Shown: positions 1-11,983, counted from the first letter of the stretch. The stretch: DNA of 64,000 nucleotides from Drechslerella dactyloides (GCA_020064725.1 JAGTWJ010000011.1:496001-560000); one strand, 5' to 3'. Notes: generated by a model not told the origin, from the letters alone. Translations and numbers: made by a program.

Positions 1-611
1 CTGAGATAACATCAATGTTATTCGTGGACCGAGGTATGGTGAATCATATTTGATAAGATCTGGGAGATAGAGGTATCAATTGTCTGATTCTTTGGTTGCA
101 AATAACTCAAGAGGCACAACAATCAGACGCCCAGGATATTATTCTCACCTAGCTTGGAGTAGTTCGGTCTACTTTTTGGTACACCTGGACCTGGCTGTTG
201 GGCAAAAGGCGGTCGAGGACCACCTCCAGGAAGTGGGGCATAGCTTGGGTCAATCTCATGACTAGCATCCTTTGGATTCTTTGGTGGAGGAGTTGGAGGA
301 CTCTCCGAGTAGGGGAGGTTTGGTGTGATAGCCATGGCATCGACGCCAGATGACAAGTTTTGCATTCGTTTATTCTGAAGGTTGCGTATAACGCCCTCCA
401 GGTAATTGATGTTATTTTGCGATTCTCGAATGCTAGAGTCGAGACGTTGTTGGACGCTGGAGTTGTCTGTTGACTGGCGCATAGAGCGGGCAGCTGTTAT
501 CAGTGCCCTTTCGCGCTCAATTTTGCGATAAACAGACATAAGAACTTCGTCATCAGCCCCGCCACCACCGCCACTGGGTCCAGGGTTTGACGTCTGCATC
601 TTGTCGAACAC
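1..611 (-). CDS. pkc1: Protein kinase C (Pkc1/PkcA), N-terminal part, cut by the window edge
   Basis: This is the start of the cell-wall-integrity kinase Pkc1, which acts downstream of Rho1 and upstream of the Bck1-Mkk-Slt2 MAP kinase cascade. Exon 1 is 149..611 and exon 2 runs from 59 off the left edge. The donor AG|GTGAGA and an acceptor after CCCAG at 60 join in phase 1, giving KLDLIKYDSPYLGP across the junction, which matches the family between its first HR1 repeat and the C2 region. The first HR1 (Rho-binding) repeat covers about residues 24-80 and carries YRKIERERALI and RQSTDNSSVQQRLD. A Pro/Gly-rich linker follows. The start is the first ATG, with a second at residue 5. The C2, second HR1, C1 and kinase domains lie outside the window. 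Family identification is secure; only about 174 residues are visible. Confidence 0.93.
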
Positions 612-1769
612 GGACCGATGGAGGTAGCTGGAATATTTTCTTTGTCTTTATTCCTGGCTGCTTTTCCGCTCTCGGTGGACCCGTCGAGCGTCTAGTTTCA
701 CGGCGATGTTAGGATGGAGGGTGAGTCAAAGGACGGGGGTGGAGAGCTTCGGGTGTCAGGGAGGATTATATTGGACCGAGCGACGGATGAGGGCGACTGA
801 ATGGGAGCTGGTTCGAATAGATACGCGCCGACCGGAGGGACTAGCTAGTCGCCATGTGCACCGCGGTGTCCTGGCTTTCGAACGAGACCCGGGCGTAGAT
901 CGAAGCTTCCGCACCTATCTTATCAGACAGCGAAAGGTACGAACGGTCTGGCGAACAAGATAACGGAAGGAAGTGATCCGGCGAAGGGATATGTCCAGGG
1001 AGATTAGCAGTCAACGAGCCGGGAGACTGGTGATGAGAGGGAAGAAGAAAAACGGAGGGAGAAGGAGGAGGAAGAGGAGGAGTGGTAGTGGTGGTGGTGG
1101 TAGTTGTGAATGTGATGGTATCAGTGATGATGGTGGTGGTGAGTGGCAGGGCGGGGCATGCACGTTAGGAGCAAGCTTGACCTCAGGCAATTACAGTCGC
1201 CGCTGCGCCGCTGCTTCTACGCCATCCAATTACGGGCTCCTCTAGTAGCTGACTGCTATCAGTGCTTCAGCATCAAGGACTCAATCCTTCTCACCTCCGA
1301 CTTGTCAGTATTGCTAGTATCTACAGCTCCGATGCTGCTTGCTCGAACTCGCCCGCATTTGCATAGATCTTGGCTCATCTGCTCGGCTCTCGACTCGTCG
1401 GGGCACGCCTCTAGGATGATGGGTTCCCGACGCCCGGCCGAGCAGCCCAACCGTGCCAAGCCATCTCGCTTTCTATCGATACCTAGTTGGTACCTCAACA
1501 CTACAAGGTTTTCAAATTTCAACTCACCCTCTCGCCGGAAACTGCCAGCCCGCCTGACATGAATGCTTCAAAAACAGCTTTCAGCAGCCCTTCGTTAACA
1601 GCGCTCGTGTATCGCGCGGCGCGGTAGGCCGAATTATACGCTCTAGAAAGCCGATCTCTGGCCCGTATGTGTCGAAACGCGACTCCAATACAACATCCCC
1701 ACCGCTTGATGTCTGCTTGCCCGCGTTGAGCACGCCTCTCATCTCCCGCCAACAACTTGTCAAGCCGCG
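612..1769. other. Divergent intergenic region, pkc1 / uS5m
   Basis: This 1.16-kb gap lies between the divergent starts of pkc1 and the mitochondrial ribosomal gene, so it should hold both promoters and 5' UTRs. It contains a purine-rich GGA block followed by a GTG/GAT repeat (1025-1142). Open frames here (for example 706-963 and 1143-1562) have no recognisable domain and a low-complexity composition. I do not call a gene. Confidence 0.6.
1025..1142. repeat. Low-complexity (GGA)n / (GTG)n / (GAT)n tract
   Basis: A run of imperfect GAGGA trinucleotides changes to GTGGTG and then GATGGTG trinucleotides. It is a compound trinucleotide microsatellite in the pkc1/uS5m promoter interval. Confidence 0.7.
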
Positions 1770-2941
1770 ATGTCAGTCTTATCAGGAGTGCCTAGGGCAG
1801 CCCGAGCGCTGATCTTCCGTCCTGGCTGCCGGAGCCACGCATTGCATAATCGACAAGGCTTCTGTCATACCCCAATATCATCGAACTCGCAACCACCCAG
1901 TCCGCCTTCGCCTGACAAACCGGAAACATCCTCTGAGGTGAAAGCTCGACTTCAACCTTACTATGAACAGGAGCAACTTTCTACTCTTCTCGGTGCCGAG
2001 AGTCAAATTGTGCAGACAGATTTGACACGGTGGAAGCCGCGAAGGAAAGACACATTTGATATACCATATTTTACGGATCTGTCTCGAATCGACCCCTTTC
2101 TCGATAAAGCGCCTTATGGTATACCAAAATCGGGACGCTGGCCAAGCCAGCCAATTCCACAGATGAAAGACGTGCAGTTTAAGCAGGGCGAGGAAGATGA
2201 CGAGAACAAATTGAGAGATCTTTCCAAATTGACAGGGCTGCCGATATCATATCTAGAAACGTTGAAAGTCCGTCCTCTTGTCTCCCACCGCGTCACCAAC
2301 CAGACCAGATTGGGGAAGATCGCAAAGCTTTATATTCTCACGGTTGCTGGAGATGGCAACGGCATGGTCGGGATTGGGGAAGCCAGTTCCACAGTAACAG
2401 AGCTGGCAAGCCGTCTGTCCCAATACCAAGCAATAAAAAATCTGAAGCCGATTGCTCGCTATGAAGATCGTACAATACATGGAAACGTGAGCGTCAAAGT
2501 TGGAGCTGTCGAATTGCAATTGATGTCACGACCACCGGGTGAGAATCTACACGACGTTCCAGCACAATGCAAGCTTACTGACCAGAGGAAAGGCTTTGGA
2601 GTTAGATGTTCGCAATACATATTCGAAATTTGTCGGTGTGCAGGAATCTCAGACCTTGCTGCAAGAGTAACAAGGTCAAGAAACCCTATGAATGTTATAA
2701 AAGCTACTATGCAGGCATTGGCAATGCAAAAGAACCCAGGTCAGTTTATATCCCCATTTCAGGGATCTTGAGACTCTGCAGTGGTTCAGCCCATCCGTGG
2801 GTTTGGGACACAGCCTTTTTTTTGAATGCCTCTTATGTCTAACTGAGCTGACTAATTATTTCTAAAGATACTATTGCCAGAGGCAGAGGGAAAAAAATGG
2901 TTGATGTCCGGAAAGCCTACCACGGTAGGTATATCTACTAG
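1770..2941 (+). CDS. mrps5: Mitochondrial small-subunit ribosomal protein uS5m (Mrps5)
   Basis: Component of the mitochondrial ribosome small subunit. Exons are 1770..2739 and 2868..2941 (347 aa). The intron has donor G|GTCAGT, a ctgac branch site and an AAAG acceptor. Joining in phase 1 gives NPDTIARGRGKKMVDVRKAY, the expected C-terminal S5 motif. The N terminus is Arg/Ala-rich with few acidic residues, as expected for a mitochondrial presequence. The S5 double-stranded RNA-binding domain starts near residue 170 (VRPLVSHRVTNQTRLGK) and includes AGDGNGMVGIGEA. The S5 C-terminal domain holds AGISDLAARVTRSRNPMNVIKA in two overlapping stretches. Length is close to fungal homologues. The first ATG was used as start. 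Confidence 0.93.
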
Positions 2942-3688
2942 ATAGATTAAACTAATATCATGGACGTTGGATAGTCATTCGCCTTCTAGATAGTTTCCAT
3001 CGATTCCCGTTAGAGCTTCAACCTCTCAATCTTCAGGTTTCGTTCAAGGGCTCTCATCTATGCTGAAGGCATACTCTTGAGCAACCACATACCTGTTCTG
3101 TAATTATCATTGTGTAGTTCCTGTTGGAGGACAATGCTATAGACTGATGCTTTCATCAAAGTACTGACTAAACCCGTCTTTCGCTCCAGAAGCCTGAGTG
3201 AGTCGATCGTTTGTGAGGTTGGCTGGTTGGCCATTGTACCAATAGTCTCTGCAAGCTGTGTTCAAATCGAAGCCAGTACGATGAACATGTTGTATTAGCT
3301 ACTGCCCTTTTCTGCGTCGGTATCAATCTCGCCGTGAACGGAGGCATACGTCGTTCAGGTTCTGCAAAAGAATATGGTACTCTTGGAGCACCTGCTGTTC
3401 GAGGTGCGATAGATTATTCAACCCCATGGCGAGTCAAGTTCAAGAGCGTTGGGATGAGAGGGCTTGAGAGTGAGAGATTCTTAGCAGCGGGTGAGGTTGG
3501 GTTGTTCCTTTTCGCTAAACCCTGCTTACGTAATTCATCGCCCTTCGGCGTCATCTCGCAGCAGCACTCCTCTTCCGCTGTTAAGTACCTAAGTAGCGTT
3601 CGCGTACGCATCCCAACCAAGGCCCACCTTTACGCGTCCTATCGATGTTTCATCTGGTGACGAACTTGCGAACGGACTTGCGGAAACA
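2942..3688. other. Intergenic region uS5m - vps11
   Basis: This tandem-gene gap of 0.75 kb holds the 3' UTR of uS5m and the promoter of vps11. One open frame (3334-3660, 108 aa) has no domain or family resemblance, and I do not call it. Confidence 0.55.
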
Positions 3689-6600
3689 ATGGCTTCCAAA
3701 ATTGTACGACTGGAGATCTCAAGGTTACGGTTGTTCTCAAAGCACTATGAGCTACCTTGCTAATATCGCCATCATCGACAGTGGAAAACATTCACTTTCT
3801 TCGAAACCTCTACCGTGAAAATACCCCCGGACCAGATTCTGGCCGATGTAAGAATCCTGCCTATCAGCTGCTCCTTTCACACGAAGATGTTCCCTTGACT
3901 CGTCTTTGGATTGACATATTTTCAGGGTTCCCAAATCACAAGCGCGTGCACCGGCATGCGACATATCCTACTTGGACTATCTAGCGGCAATATGGTTGCG
4001 CTCTCCTCGAAATATACCAAGGCAGCAATATGGAAGGCACATGAGTCTGGACCTATTACCCATGCAAGATACCTCGAGTCTCGCCAGATTCTAGTCACTG
4101 TCTCCGTGCGTAATATTCCAGGATGATATTCACTCGATTAGTTGCTACATATTATTCACAGCCCGCTGACATTCGTGCATACAAATGTAGGAGGATCTCA
4201 CCAACCCACCCGAGATGAGAGTTTGGGCCTTGAAGTCTTCCGAAAGGAAGTCCCTCTCAGCGCAGCTTCAGTCAACTTTACGCATTAATACGCAAACCGT
4301 ATTTCCGGTAACAAACTCGATCAATCTTCCAGCCGACGGCCCGGCTGCGTGTAGGATAGTAGCTAATTCCAATTTGGAAGATGACCTGCTTCTCTGTAGC
4401 AAAAGATCTGTCCGACGTTGCTGCCGCATTTGCAAATGGCGCTATAATTCTGGTTCGTGGAGACCTTGTGCATGATCGAGGTAGTAGACAGCGGGTCATA
4501 CACGAGTCCGACGAACCGGTCACAGGGATGGAATTTACAGAAGAAAATGGCTCGTCCACTCTCTACGTTACCACGCCGGAACGCGTCATGACGATAAAAA
4601 CGTCGATTCGAGGACACATCCCTCCCCCAAGAGTCCTGGAGACAACGGGTTGCGCTTTGGGTTGTCTCACCTTGGACGAAAGCTCAGGAAATATCCTCGT
4701 CGCAAGAAACGATGCCCTCTATTACTATGGGCCTGATGGACGTGGGCCATGCTACGCATATGAAGGCTCCAAAAGTCTCATCAATTCATTTGGTGCTTAC
4801 GTGATTCTGCTGCTGCCTCCACAGGTCACCTCGTCAAACTCACTGGGTGTTGCAAGCAGCCTACGCCATATTGTGGGATCAAGACGAGAAGCTCCCTTTG
4901 AAGTCAGTACGCTGGCAGTCCTAGACACGGATCTCCAGTTTATTGCACACATAGAGACATTTACCGGTGGTGTAAGAGGAATTCTCTACGAGTGGGGGGA
5001 TATTCATATCGTCACATCGGATAATAAAGTATTCAAACCGGGTCCCTACATATCTCAAATACCCGACCCACTCTAACGACCGCTAATTCTTTATCTTGCT
5101 AGATCATTAAACTCCGGGAAAAGCCACTTCCGGATCGATTGCATCTCCTCTATCAGAGGGATTTGTACCCGACAGCATTGAAGTTAGCTCAGAAGTCGAA
5201 CGTTGGCGTAGCTGATCTCAATCAAATAAATGGTCGGTACGCCGATTTTCTGTTTTCTAAAGGTGATTACGACAATGCCATGGAGCAGTACCTACAAGCA
5301 GTAAAGCAGACCCAACCATCCCAAATCATTCGCAAGGTACGCTATTGAATATTCTAAATCCCCAGGCAAAGCACCATTGTTTACGCTTCTGGTCTTGCAG
5401 TTCTTAGACATCCAACGAATACCGAATCTCATACAGTATCTAGAAGAGCTGCATCGCCATTCTGAACATGTTACAATCGAACATACGACTTTGCTTCTCA
5501 ATTGCTATGCAAAACTGAAAGATGTCGAGAAATTAGAAAATTTCATAAGATCCGACAAAGGACAACGATTTGACCTAAATACCGTCATTTCTCTCTGTAG
5601 ACAGGCTAGTTATTTCGATCAAGCTGTGTACCTAGCTCGCCAGAACTCCGAACACGACATTGTTATGGATATTTTTTTGGGAGACATGCGAGATTTCGAT
5701 AAGGGATTGATATTCCTGAACACTCTAGAGCCGTTTACTGTAAGTTCTCTTTACAGCCGGATAAAACCGTGACAGAATCAGATTCTAACCTGGTGAAATA
5801 TCATAGATGCATCGAAACCTGATGAAGTGGGGACGGCTGCTGCTGGATGAGATCCCGGACAGAACCACCAAACTGTTTGTAACCTACTACACAGGACAAT
5901 ACAGTCCTCGAACAGAGCCCGCTGAGGATGAACCTTCGGAAACCCAGCCGGCCCCCACTGGTCTCCAGGGCTATGCTGCTCTCATACCATATCTCCCACT
6001 ATCCATGTCGGCCTCAACATCAGTCACTCCGGAGCCCAGAGCAACAGACGACCTGAGAGTCCCATACCACCCGCCGCTACCGCAAACTGCGTTCTCGTTA
6101 TTCGTTGATCATCCCAAGGAGTTTGTCGCATTTCTGGAAGCACTGCTCTTAAACGGAGTTGGGAATGCAATCCCCGAAGTCCGCTCTACTCTCTTTGAAA
6201 TGTATCTGCACAATGCCAACCAGGACGGCGCGGACTTAAGGGACTCGTGGCATAAAATGGCAAAGGGCATATTGGAATCAAGCGAATCTACAATAGGGGT
6301 ATCCGAAGTGCTTCTGCTCTCACATCTGTGCGACTTTCAAGATGGCACGACAATGGTACGCGAGGATCAGCGATTGTTTTTTGATATATTTAGGTCTCAA
6401 ACGTCCTCCCATGACACTTCACGGGTAATGGATGCCTTGAGCAGATACGGAAACGAGGAACCCCAGCTTTACTTAGCAGCGCTTGCTTATCTAATATCAA
6501 GCCCTCATATTTTGCAAGACTCTGGAGATGGGTTATTGAGGATTCTGGATGTCATTGAGAAAGAGTGCTTGTTGGCACCTTTGCAGGTTGTCCAGATACT

Positions 6601-7200
6601 CAGTAAAAATGGCATAGCGACGGTGAGAATGATTCGGAAGTATCTTAAAGGGATGATCGAGAGAGAGCGACTAGAGATCCAGCAGGCAAGTAGATTGCTC
6701 TCCTGGTTCACACATTTTCTGCCGACTAAACTAATGAGCGGGTGGTCGAATAAAACAGGACCAAGGATTCATTGATGGATATCGACGTGATACCCTTATG
6801 AGAAAGCAGGAGATTGCAGACCTTGAGGGCAAGCCTGTGGTATTCCAGCCCAGTCGCTGTTCTTTTTGCGGAACGAGCCTTGAGCTTCCCGCAGTACACT
6901 TCCTATGCAAGCATTCGTTCCACCAACGCTGTCTGAATACACCAATTGATTCTCCAGAATGTCCAACTTGTGCGACTGGGAACGCAGCTATAAAGGCTAT
7001 ACGGCAAGGTAACCAAAATCAAGACTATCATCATATCAAAATTTGTTGCTAACTTTTCAATAACACATATCTCAGCCCAGGAAGATGCAACTGATCAATT
7101 CGGGTTGTTCAAAACGGCGGTGGAAGTGGCTGAACGGGATCGATTTGCAACCGTTACGGATTTTTTTAGCCGAGGCATAATGAAAGATCGACCCATATAA
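3689..7200 (+). CDS. vps11: Vps11/Pep5, RING subunit of the HOPS and CORVET tethering complexes
   Basis: Class C Vps core subunit that tethers membranes at late endosome and vacuole. Exons: 3689..3703, 3782..3847, 3926..4105, 4191..4307, 4381..5028, 5103..5336, 5401..5739, 5807..6685, 6759..7008, 7076..7200 (950 aa). All phases close. The N terminus reads MASKIWKTFTFFE, matching the family's W-K-x-F-x-F-F start and supporting a 15-nt first exon. A beta-propeller region is followed by clathrin-repeat helices (LYQRDLYPTALKLAQKS near residue 355). The C-terminal RING-H2 begins near residue 860: CSFC, CKHSFHQRC, CPTC. Intron 8 (6686..6758) begins GCAAGT instead of GT, a GC-AG intron. The last exon ends FSRGIMKDRPI. 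The donor of intron 5 (AAA|GTATTC) is weak and could shift by a few residues. Confidence 0.93.
6686..6758 (+). other. GC-AG intron in vps11
   Basis: The preceding exon ends CAGCAG and the intron starts GCAAGT, ends ACAG, and has a GACTAAACTAAT branch region. It restores the frame from EIQQ to DQGFIDGYRRDTL. No GT donor nearby keeps both frame and homology. Confidence 0.8.
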
Positions 7201-7848
7201 GCAGAGCGCTGTGATGCAAGTCCTCACCTCCCTCGTGTCAAAGCGCTTCTTACTTAGGTAGTTCACTGTTAATGGTCAAGATACACCCGAAGACGCGTGT
7301 TGCTCAAATTCACAACGTCTGCTGAGTAGCATACGAATACTGGCTGTGGAATTGAGGACAGACATGACACAGGGCGCTTCGCCGACCAAACCACTGGCTC
7401 TATAACTTCAATACTTCCCAAGTGATTAAGTACCTAGGCACATAAAACACACGTGCGCTCATGGTTTTGCAAACGGCCGAACAAACGCTTTTTGGAGAAC
7501 TGCCTTCATCGGATCATATAGCCCAAAGGCTCAAGTCAGCGATTTCCGAGTGAGCCGAATAGCATCCGAGCCAGCTGACTAAGCTATAAATAAAAGTGGT
7601 CCCTTCCGCGACGCCCAGACGACAAACTTGCTCGAAGAACAAAAGTTGCTTGGTCATTCTTATATAAGTCGTCGCCATTGAAAATCGCACTTTCGGATAC
7701 GGCTCAAGAGCCCGTAGACACTTACTCCATTCAATATATAATAAGTCCAGGAAGTTTATGACAGATATAGCGCATAGTAGTTGGACGCCGCCGGAGCTGC
7801 AGAATAGATTCCTTTCTCTTACCGAAACGTGACTTCAGACACATCTTG
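7201..7848. other. Intergenic region vps11 - rib1 with TATA-like boxes
   Basis: This gap holds the vps11 3' end and the rib1 promoter. TATAAATAA at 7585-7593 and TATATAAG at 7661-7668 lie about 260 and 190 bp upstream of the rib1 ATG and could be core promoter elements. Nothing else is recognised. Confidence 0.4.
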
Positions 7849-9160
7849 ATGATGGGAGCCGTGCCTGACCAAACGGCGGACGTCCGCGAACCGATCCCCG
7901 TCAAACCAGCATTCACACAATCGCCATCCTCCTCTCCTGATCCTCCTCCCTCGGATTTGCTATCGACAGGCCACAATACCGAAGTCCCCCCCTGCTTACT
8001 CTCACCTGCATTCACACCGCCGTCCACCCCAGGAATCAGCACTCCAAGAACATCCGCTCGACCTGACGCTGTCTCTCCGCAAGATCAAAGTCTAAACATC
8101 CAGCCGAGCTTGCTAGAAAGGCTGCCGGAGGTATACGCAAATCCCGCCTTCCCAGCTCAGCACCTATATTTCGGGCTGTGGCGACAATACCCTACATCTG
8201 CTAACGGTCTCCTAGGTAGAATGTCAAGTCAGGGCAAGAATACCAATGTAAGATTATTCCTATTTTACGCTGCTACTTTCTCGAAAACCAACTCGAAGGA
8301 ATGTCCAGAGTACTAACATCTTGACCAGGAACAATGGCCGCCAATTCTTTCTGTACCTCTATCGCAACAACATCGATAACAAAGAGCACCTCGCGATTGT
8401 ATTCGGAGATAATATTCGCTCGAAATCGTTAGACGCCCCTCGCCAGAATGAAACTGAGATGGATAGAATGACGCGAGGGGCTTATAGCGGTCGCCTCTAC
8501 CCTGGGCGGATAGCATCTGGGCCCGAGTCATCTGCTCAAGCAGCGTCAACACCTTTAATGGGGCAGACAGCAACTCCGATCCCACTGGTCCGGATACACT
8601 CGGAGTGCTACACGGGAGAAACCGCTTGGTCAGCTCGATGTGACTGTGGCGAGCAACTAGACGAGGCTGCGCGTCTGATGTCGGCTGAGGGCAATGGTGT
8701 TGTGGTCTATCTGCGACAAGAAGGGAGGGGTATCGGTCTGGCTGAAAAGCTGAAAGCATACAATCTCCAAGATCTCGGCAATGATACTGTGACAGCGAAC
8801 TTGTTACTTCGTCATCCGGCTGATGCTCGTTCATATGGCCTGGCAACATCCATCCTTCTGGACCTTGGTTTACCGACTATCCGATTACTCACAAACAACC
8901 CGGTCAAGGTTGCAGCTGTCGAAGGCCCCAACAAGGAAATTTTGGTACAGGAAAGGGTGCCTATGATCCCGTTAGCATGGAAAGGTATCAAGGGCGGTAT
9001 AACTGGCAATGAAATCAACGACTATTTGAGCACAAAAGTAAGCCGCTACCAGCAAGATTTATCTCTCAGGTCCGTTCATATGCTGATACTCCCGACGCGT
9101 CCATCATAGATCAATCGCATGGGCCATATGATTTCAATGCCCATGCAGCAGGAAAACTAA
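7849..9160 (+). CDS. rib1: GTP cyclohydrolase II (riboflavin biosynthesis)
   Basis: Catalyses the first step of riboflavin synthesis, GTP to 2,5-diamino-6-ribosylamino-pyrimidinone phosphate plus formate and pyrophosphate. Exons: 7849..8130, 8216..8247, 8329..9037, 9110..9160 (357 aa). The 32-nt second exon encodes VECQVRARIP. Intron 2 has a perfect TACTAAC branch site. Zn-binding cysteines lie in SECYTGETAWSARCDCGEQLD (C-x10-C-x-C). The YLRQEGRGIGL motif and the RLLTNNPVKVAAVEG nucleotide-site segment are present. The last exon gives INRMGHMISM, the usual C terminus. The first 90 residues are Pro/Ser-rich and poorly conserved, so the start (ATG 7849 or 7852) is less certain than the core. 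Confidence 0.95.
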
Positions 9161-9630
9161 AACCAACACCGGGTCATATAGACACGCATGAATATATGCA
9201 AGTTCGCATTCTAGTATACAGAAATGTATACTTTTGTTCCTTTGGTATCTTTATCGTTGCTGCGCTCTCTCTTTTCCCAGGGATATCCGCTGCACGGGGC
9301 AGCATAAGGTTAGAATATTTTAGCTCGGCTTCGATGTAATATTTTGTAAAGCGTATTATGTATAAGTAGTATCATTACCATCTGTCCGGAGTTTACAGGC
9401 AACCAAAAGTCCGAACGTTAGACAAGAGACACCCTGGATAAAGTCATTGATCTTTAACGGCAATCTACATGACGCAAGGATAAGCTTTGGGAACTTGAGT
9501 TTAACAATCATCTCCGACACGGCTTACGCGGAACCAAGTAAGATAAAGTGAGAGGCAACCGACACCGCAGCTGCACAATTGATAACCCTTGATACGAAAC
9601 TGATATTAAGAAAGGAGGAATCAGAAGAGT
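9161..9630. other. Convergent 3' intergenic region rib1 / arp2
   Basis: This gap separates the 3' ends of two convergent genes. It is AT-rich with several possible poly(A) signals. I see no gene. Confidence 0.5.
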
Positions 9631-11326
9631 CTAACCCCGGGGCCCGAGCTTCTCCAGTGCTCTCTTGCCTTGTTCCTCCCATTCCGCTTTGGTGATCCAG
9701 AGCCCATCATTTTCAGCCATCTCAAGGCAAAGTTAGATAATCAATGCACCCAGGTCCGGACTGACGAGACACTTACAATATTTCCTAAAACAGAACCTCC
9801 CATAAAGACCAAATGCCGCCTTCTCGGAGGGTCTTCCACTCGAACTTTGAATTTCTGTATGGATTTAGGTGTTTTAGCTTTGTCTCTCTGATCTCTTCAC
9901 GCTTCAAGAAAAGACCGCCTCGTAATCGGAGGTAAATGACCCACATTTAATCTTGTAGGATCACCATTCAGGACCCTTGTTAACCATAGCTGCTTTAATT
10001 CCTTCTCTAGCCTGCTCGGCAACCCTGGATACATACTCGACCCACCCGAGAGCACGATTGCCTTGAACAAGCTCGATCTCACATCAACATCCGCGCTCTG
10101 GATCGTGCTGAATAAAAATTCGCCAAGCCCTTCTTGGTCGCAGTCCACCAGATGCGGTTGGAACAAGCATTCTGGTGCCTCAAATCGCTCGCTACCTATT
10201 CTTATCACCCGACCATCTGGAAGGGTATAGTTCTCGACTAAAACAGTTGTTTCTTCGGCAAGCTTTTGGTCGAGCTGGAGGTCGTAAGATACGTAGCAAA
10301 GCTTCTCTTTGATTTGGCGGACCGTTTCAAAATCAGCAGTACGATTGAGCGCGTAACCTCGGCGAAGGAGGAGTTTGATGAGCTGACGGGTGACATTGCG
10401 CCCAGCGACATCGAGCCGACGAGTCAGGTGATTCAGTACGACTGATTCATAAACGGGGACAATGTGCGTGACACCATCTCCGGAATCCACGACTACACCA
10501 CTGCTGAGGCCTTCGATAAGTCAGGAGTGGGATTCGAAGAGGGAAGCTACAAGAGACGAACCTTGGGCGTAGAGGGCTAAGACAGCCTGAATGGCAACGT
10601 AGACGCCTCCGAAGTTATAGTTTTCAAACATAACTTCGCACATCTTTTCTCGGTTGCTCAAGGGATTCAATGGTGGCTCAGTAAGGAGTATCTTCCGGCC
10701 TGCAGTATCAACCTGCAACTTCTCGTTGAAAGTATAATCCCAGAGATGTAGCATATCATCCCATTTTTTCACTATGCCGTTTTCCATCTAGTTGAGAGCC
10801 CTTAGTATCGTGACCGACGTACTGATCCAAGGGGCCATTGTTGAAGGTGGTGGAACGCACTGGGTAGCTGATTTGCAGCATTGTCCTGACTTTCGCAGCC
10901 TCGTCTCCACACATGATATCCTTAAGCAGAATATCCCCTCCAGTTTCCCGCTCTTCTGTCCGTAGTATTGGCCTCCCAACAATACTTGGGAATTGGTGCT
11001 CGGGAAAATTGGATCCAGCATAGCCGACCTTAAGACTACGGGGCCAATTTCGAGTTAGCCGGTTGTCAGTCCAAAGCTACAGAATACCGTATTATAGGCC
11101 ATCCGAGAAGAGGCTGGCAGTAAGAAAAAGGGAGTCTTGGAGCAGAAATCCAAATCAACCCGCAGAGCCGTCAAACTTACAAGCCGGTGCCTCCATCAAG
11201 GACTATATGGTTATCAAATGGTCAACACGCAAGACTCGTGGATAGCGCAGGTAGAGTATCGCCTTGAGCTACGGAGTGGCTACTGGTTCCAGGGGTCAAG
11301 AACAAACCTATTGGGGCTTCCGACAT
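9631..11326 (-). CDS. arp2: Actin-related protein 2 (Arp2/3 complex)
   Basis: ATP-binding core subunit of the Arp2/3 actin-nucleation complex, acting in endocytic patches. Exons in transcription order: 11308..11326 (19 nt), 11181..11202 (22 nt), 10861..11035, 10562..10787, 9945..10510, 9777..9854, 9631..9720 (391 aa, the normal Arp2 length). The two tiny first exons encode MSEAPIVLDGGTGF, reaching the phosphate-1 loop DGGTG, and all phases close. Other motifs are VVVDSGDGVTHIVPVY (phosphate 2), ALNRTADFETVRQIKEKLCYV (split here as family-typical) and LSGGSSMYPGLPSRLEKEL (adenosine loop). The last exon reads MAENDGLWITKAEWEEQG. The gene is convergent with rib1. Confidence 0.96.
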
Positions 11327-11633
11327 CTTGAATTGGTATGGAGAGTTTACTTGCTGGTGTAGAGGAGGATTCGCGGCAGGTGGGTGCTGATTATGATGAT
11401 GACGAGGGTGGGGTTCAATATCTGGGGGCTTTGCAATCCCAATTAACACAATCAAATGCTTAAGTAAGCACAACCATAACCATGCTGCGTCTAACCTGTT
11501 AAGACACCTACCCTCACCACAACAACTTTAGCCTCAGCGTCTCTGAGATTACAACAACTCTCTCGCGTCGAAGCCCAGTGACAAATCTATTATTTCTAGT
11601 CGCAATTCCCCGGCTAATACATCTGATTGTGCA
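11327..11633. other. Short divergent intergenic region arp2 / unknown small gene
   Basis: Only 307 bp separate the two divergent ATGs, so the promoters must overlap. No motif is recognised. Confidence 0.45.
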
Positions 11634-11983
11634 ATGGATGACTTAAACCATCTAGAGCTCGTATTACAAAAAGATAGGTCCTCAGTGCTAAGGCGGTTTC
11701 CCATTGGCGATACTAACATGCTACATTTCTACTGGGCAGGCTAGACGCGCTCCTCTCAAACCTCAGGAAGATCCATGATGATCTCCGCGCCCAGAACGAT
11801 AGAGTTCTACGAGTTGGTATTTCTATGAAACATGCATTGGATCCTATCAATGACGGTTTGTGCATTGAGCGCGAGAGAGCCTCCGCAAACGTGGTGGTCA
11901 CTAGCTTCCGGAGCGACAATCTTACCGATGACTTCGAAGCCAATGCCGAGTTGGCAGAAGAGGATCTTGTGTCTGGGGCATAG
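11634..11983 (+). CDS. Small acidic coiled-coil protein, family not recognised
   Basis: Predicted 95-aa protein from exons 11634..11677 and 11740..11983. The intron has a perfect TACTAAC branch site, a GGGCAG acceptor and a less usual donor, AG|GTCCTC. The splice gives QKDRLDALLSNLRKIHDDL, a continuous amphipathic helix. Residues 1-55 look helical/coiled-coil, followed by a helix with ERERASANVVV and an acidic C terminus (LAEEDLVSGA). I cannot name the family. It is the size of small BLOC-1, DASH or Mediator subunits, but I see no diagnostic motif. Support comes from the intron signals, the helix continuity across the splice and the tight fit between two real genes. Its stop is 34 bp from the stop of sgf29 on the other strand. 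Confidence 0.6.

Noticed and set aside
805..830. GGTTCGAAT, similar to a tRNA T-loop
   Set aside because: The flanking bases do not pair as a T-stem and no anticodon or D-arm fits. Similar GTTCGA words at 44310 and 55400 fail the same test.
3334..3660. 108-codon frame between uS5m and vps11
   Set aside because: No homology or structure; ends just before the vps11 start and fits promoter sequence.
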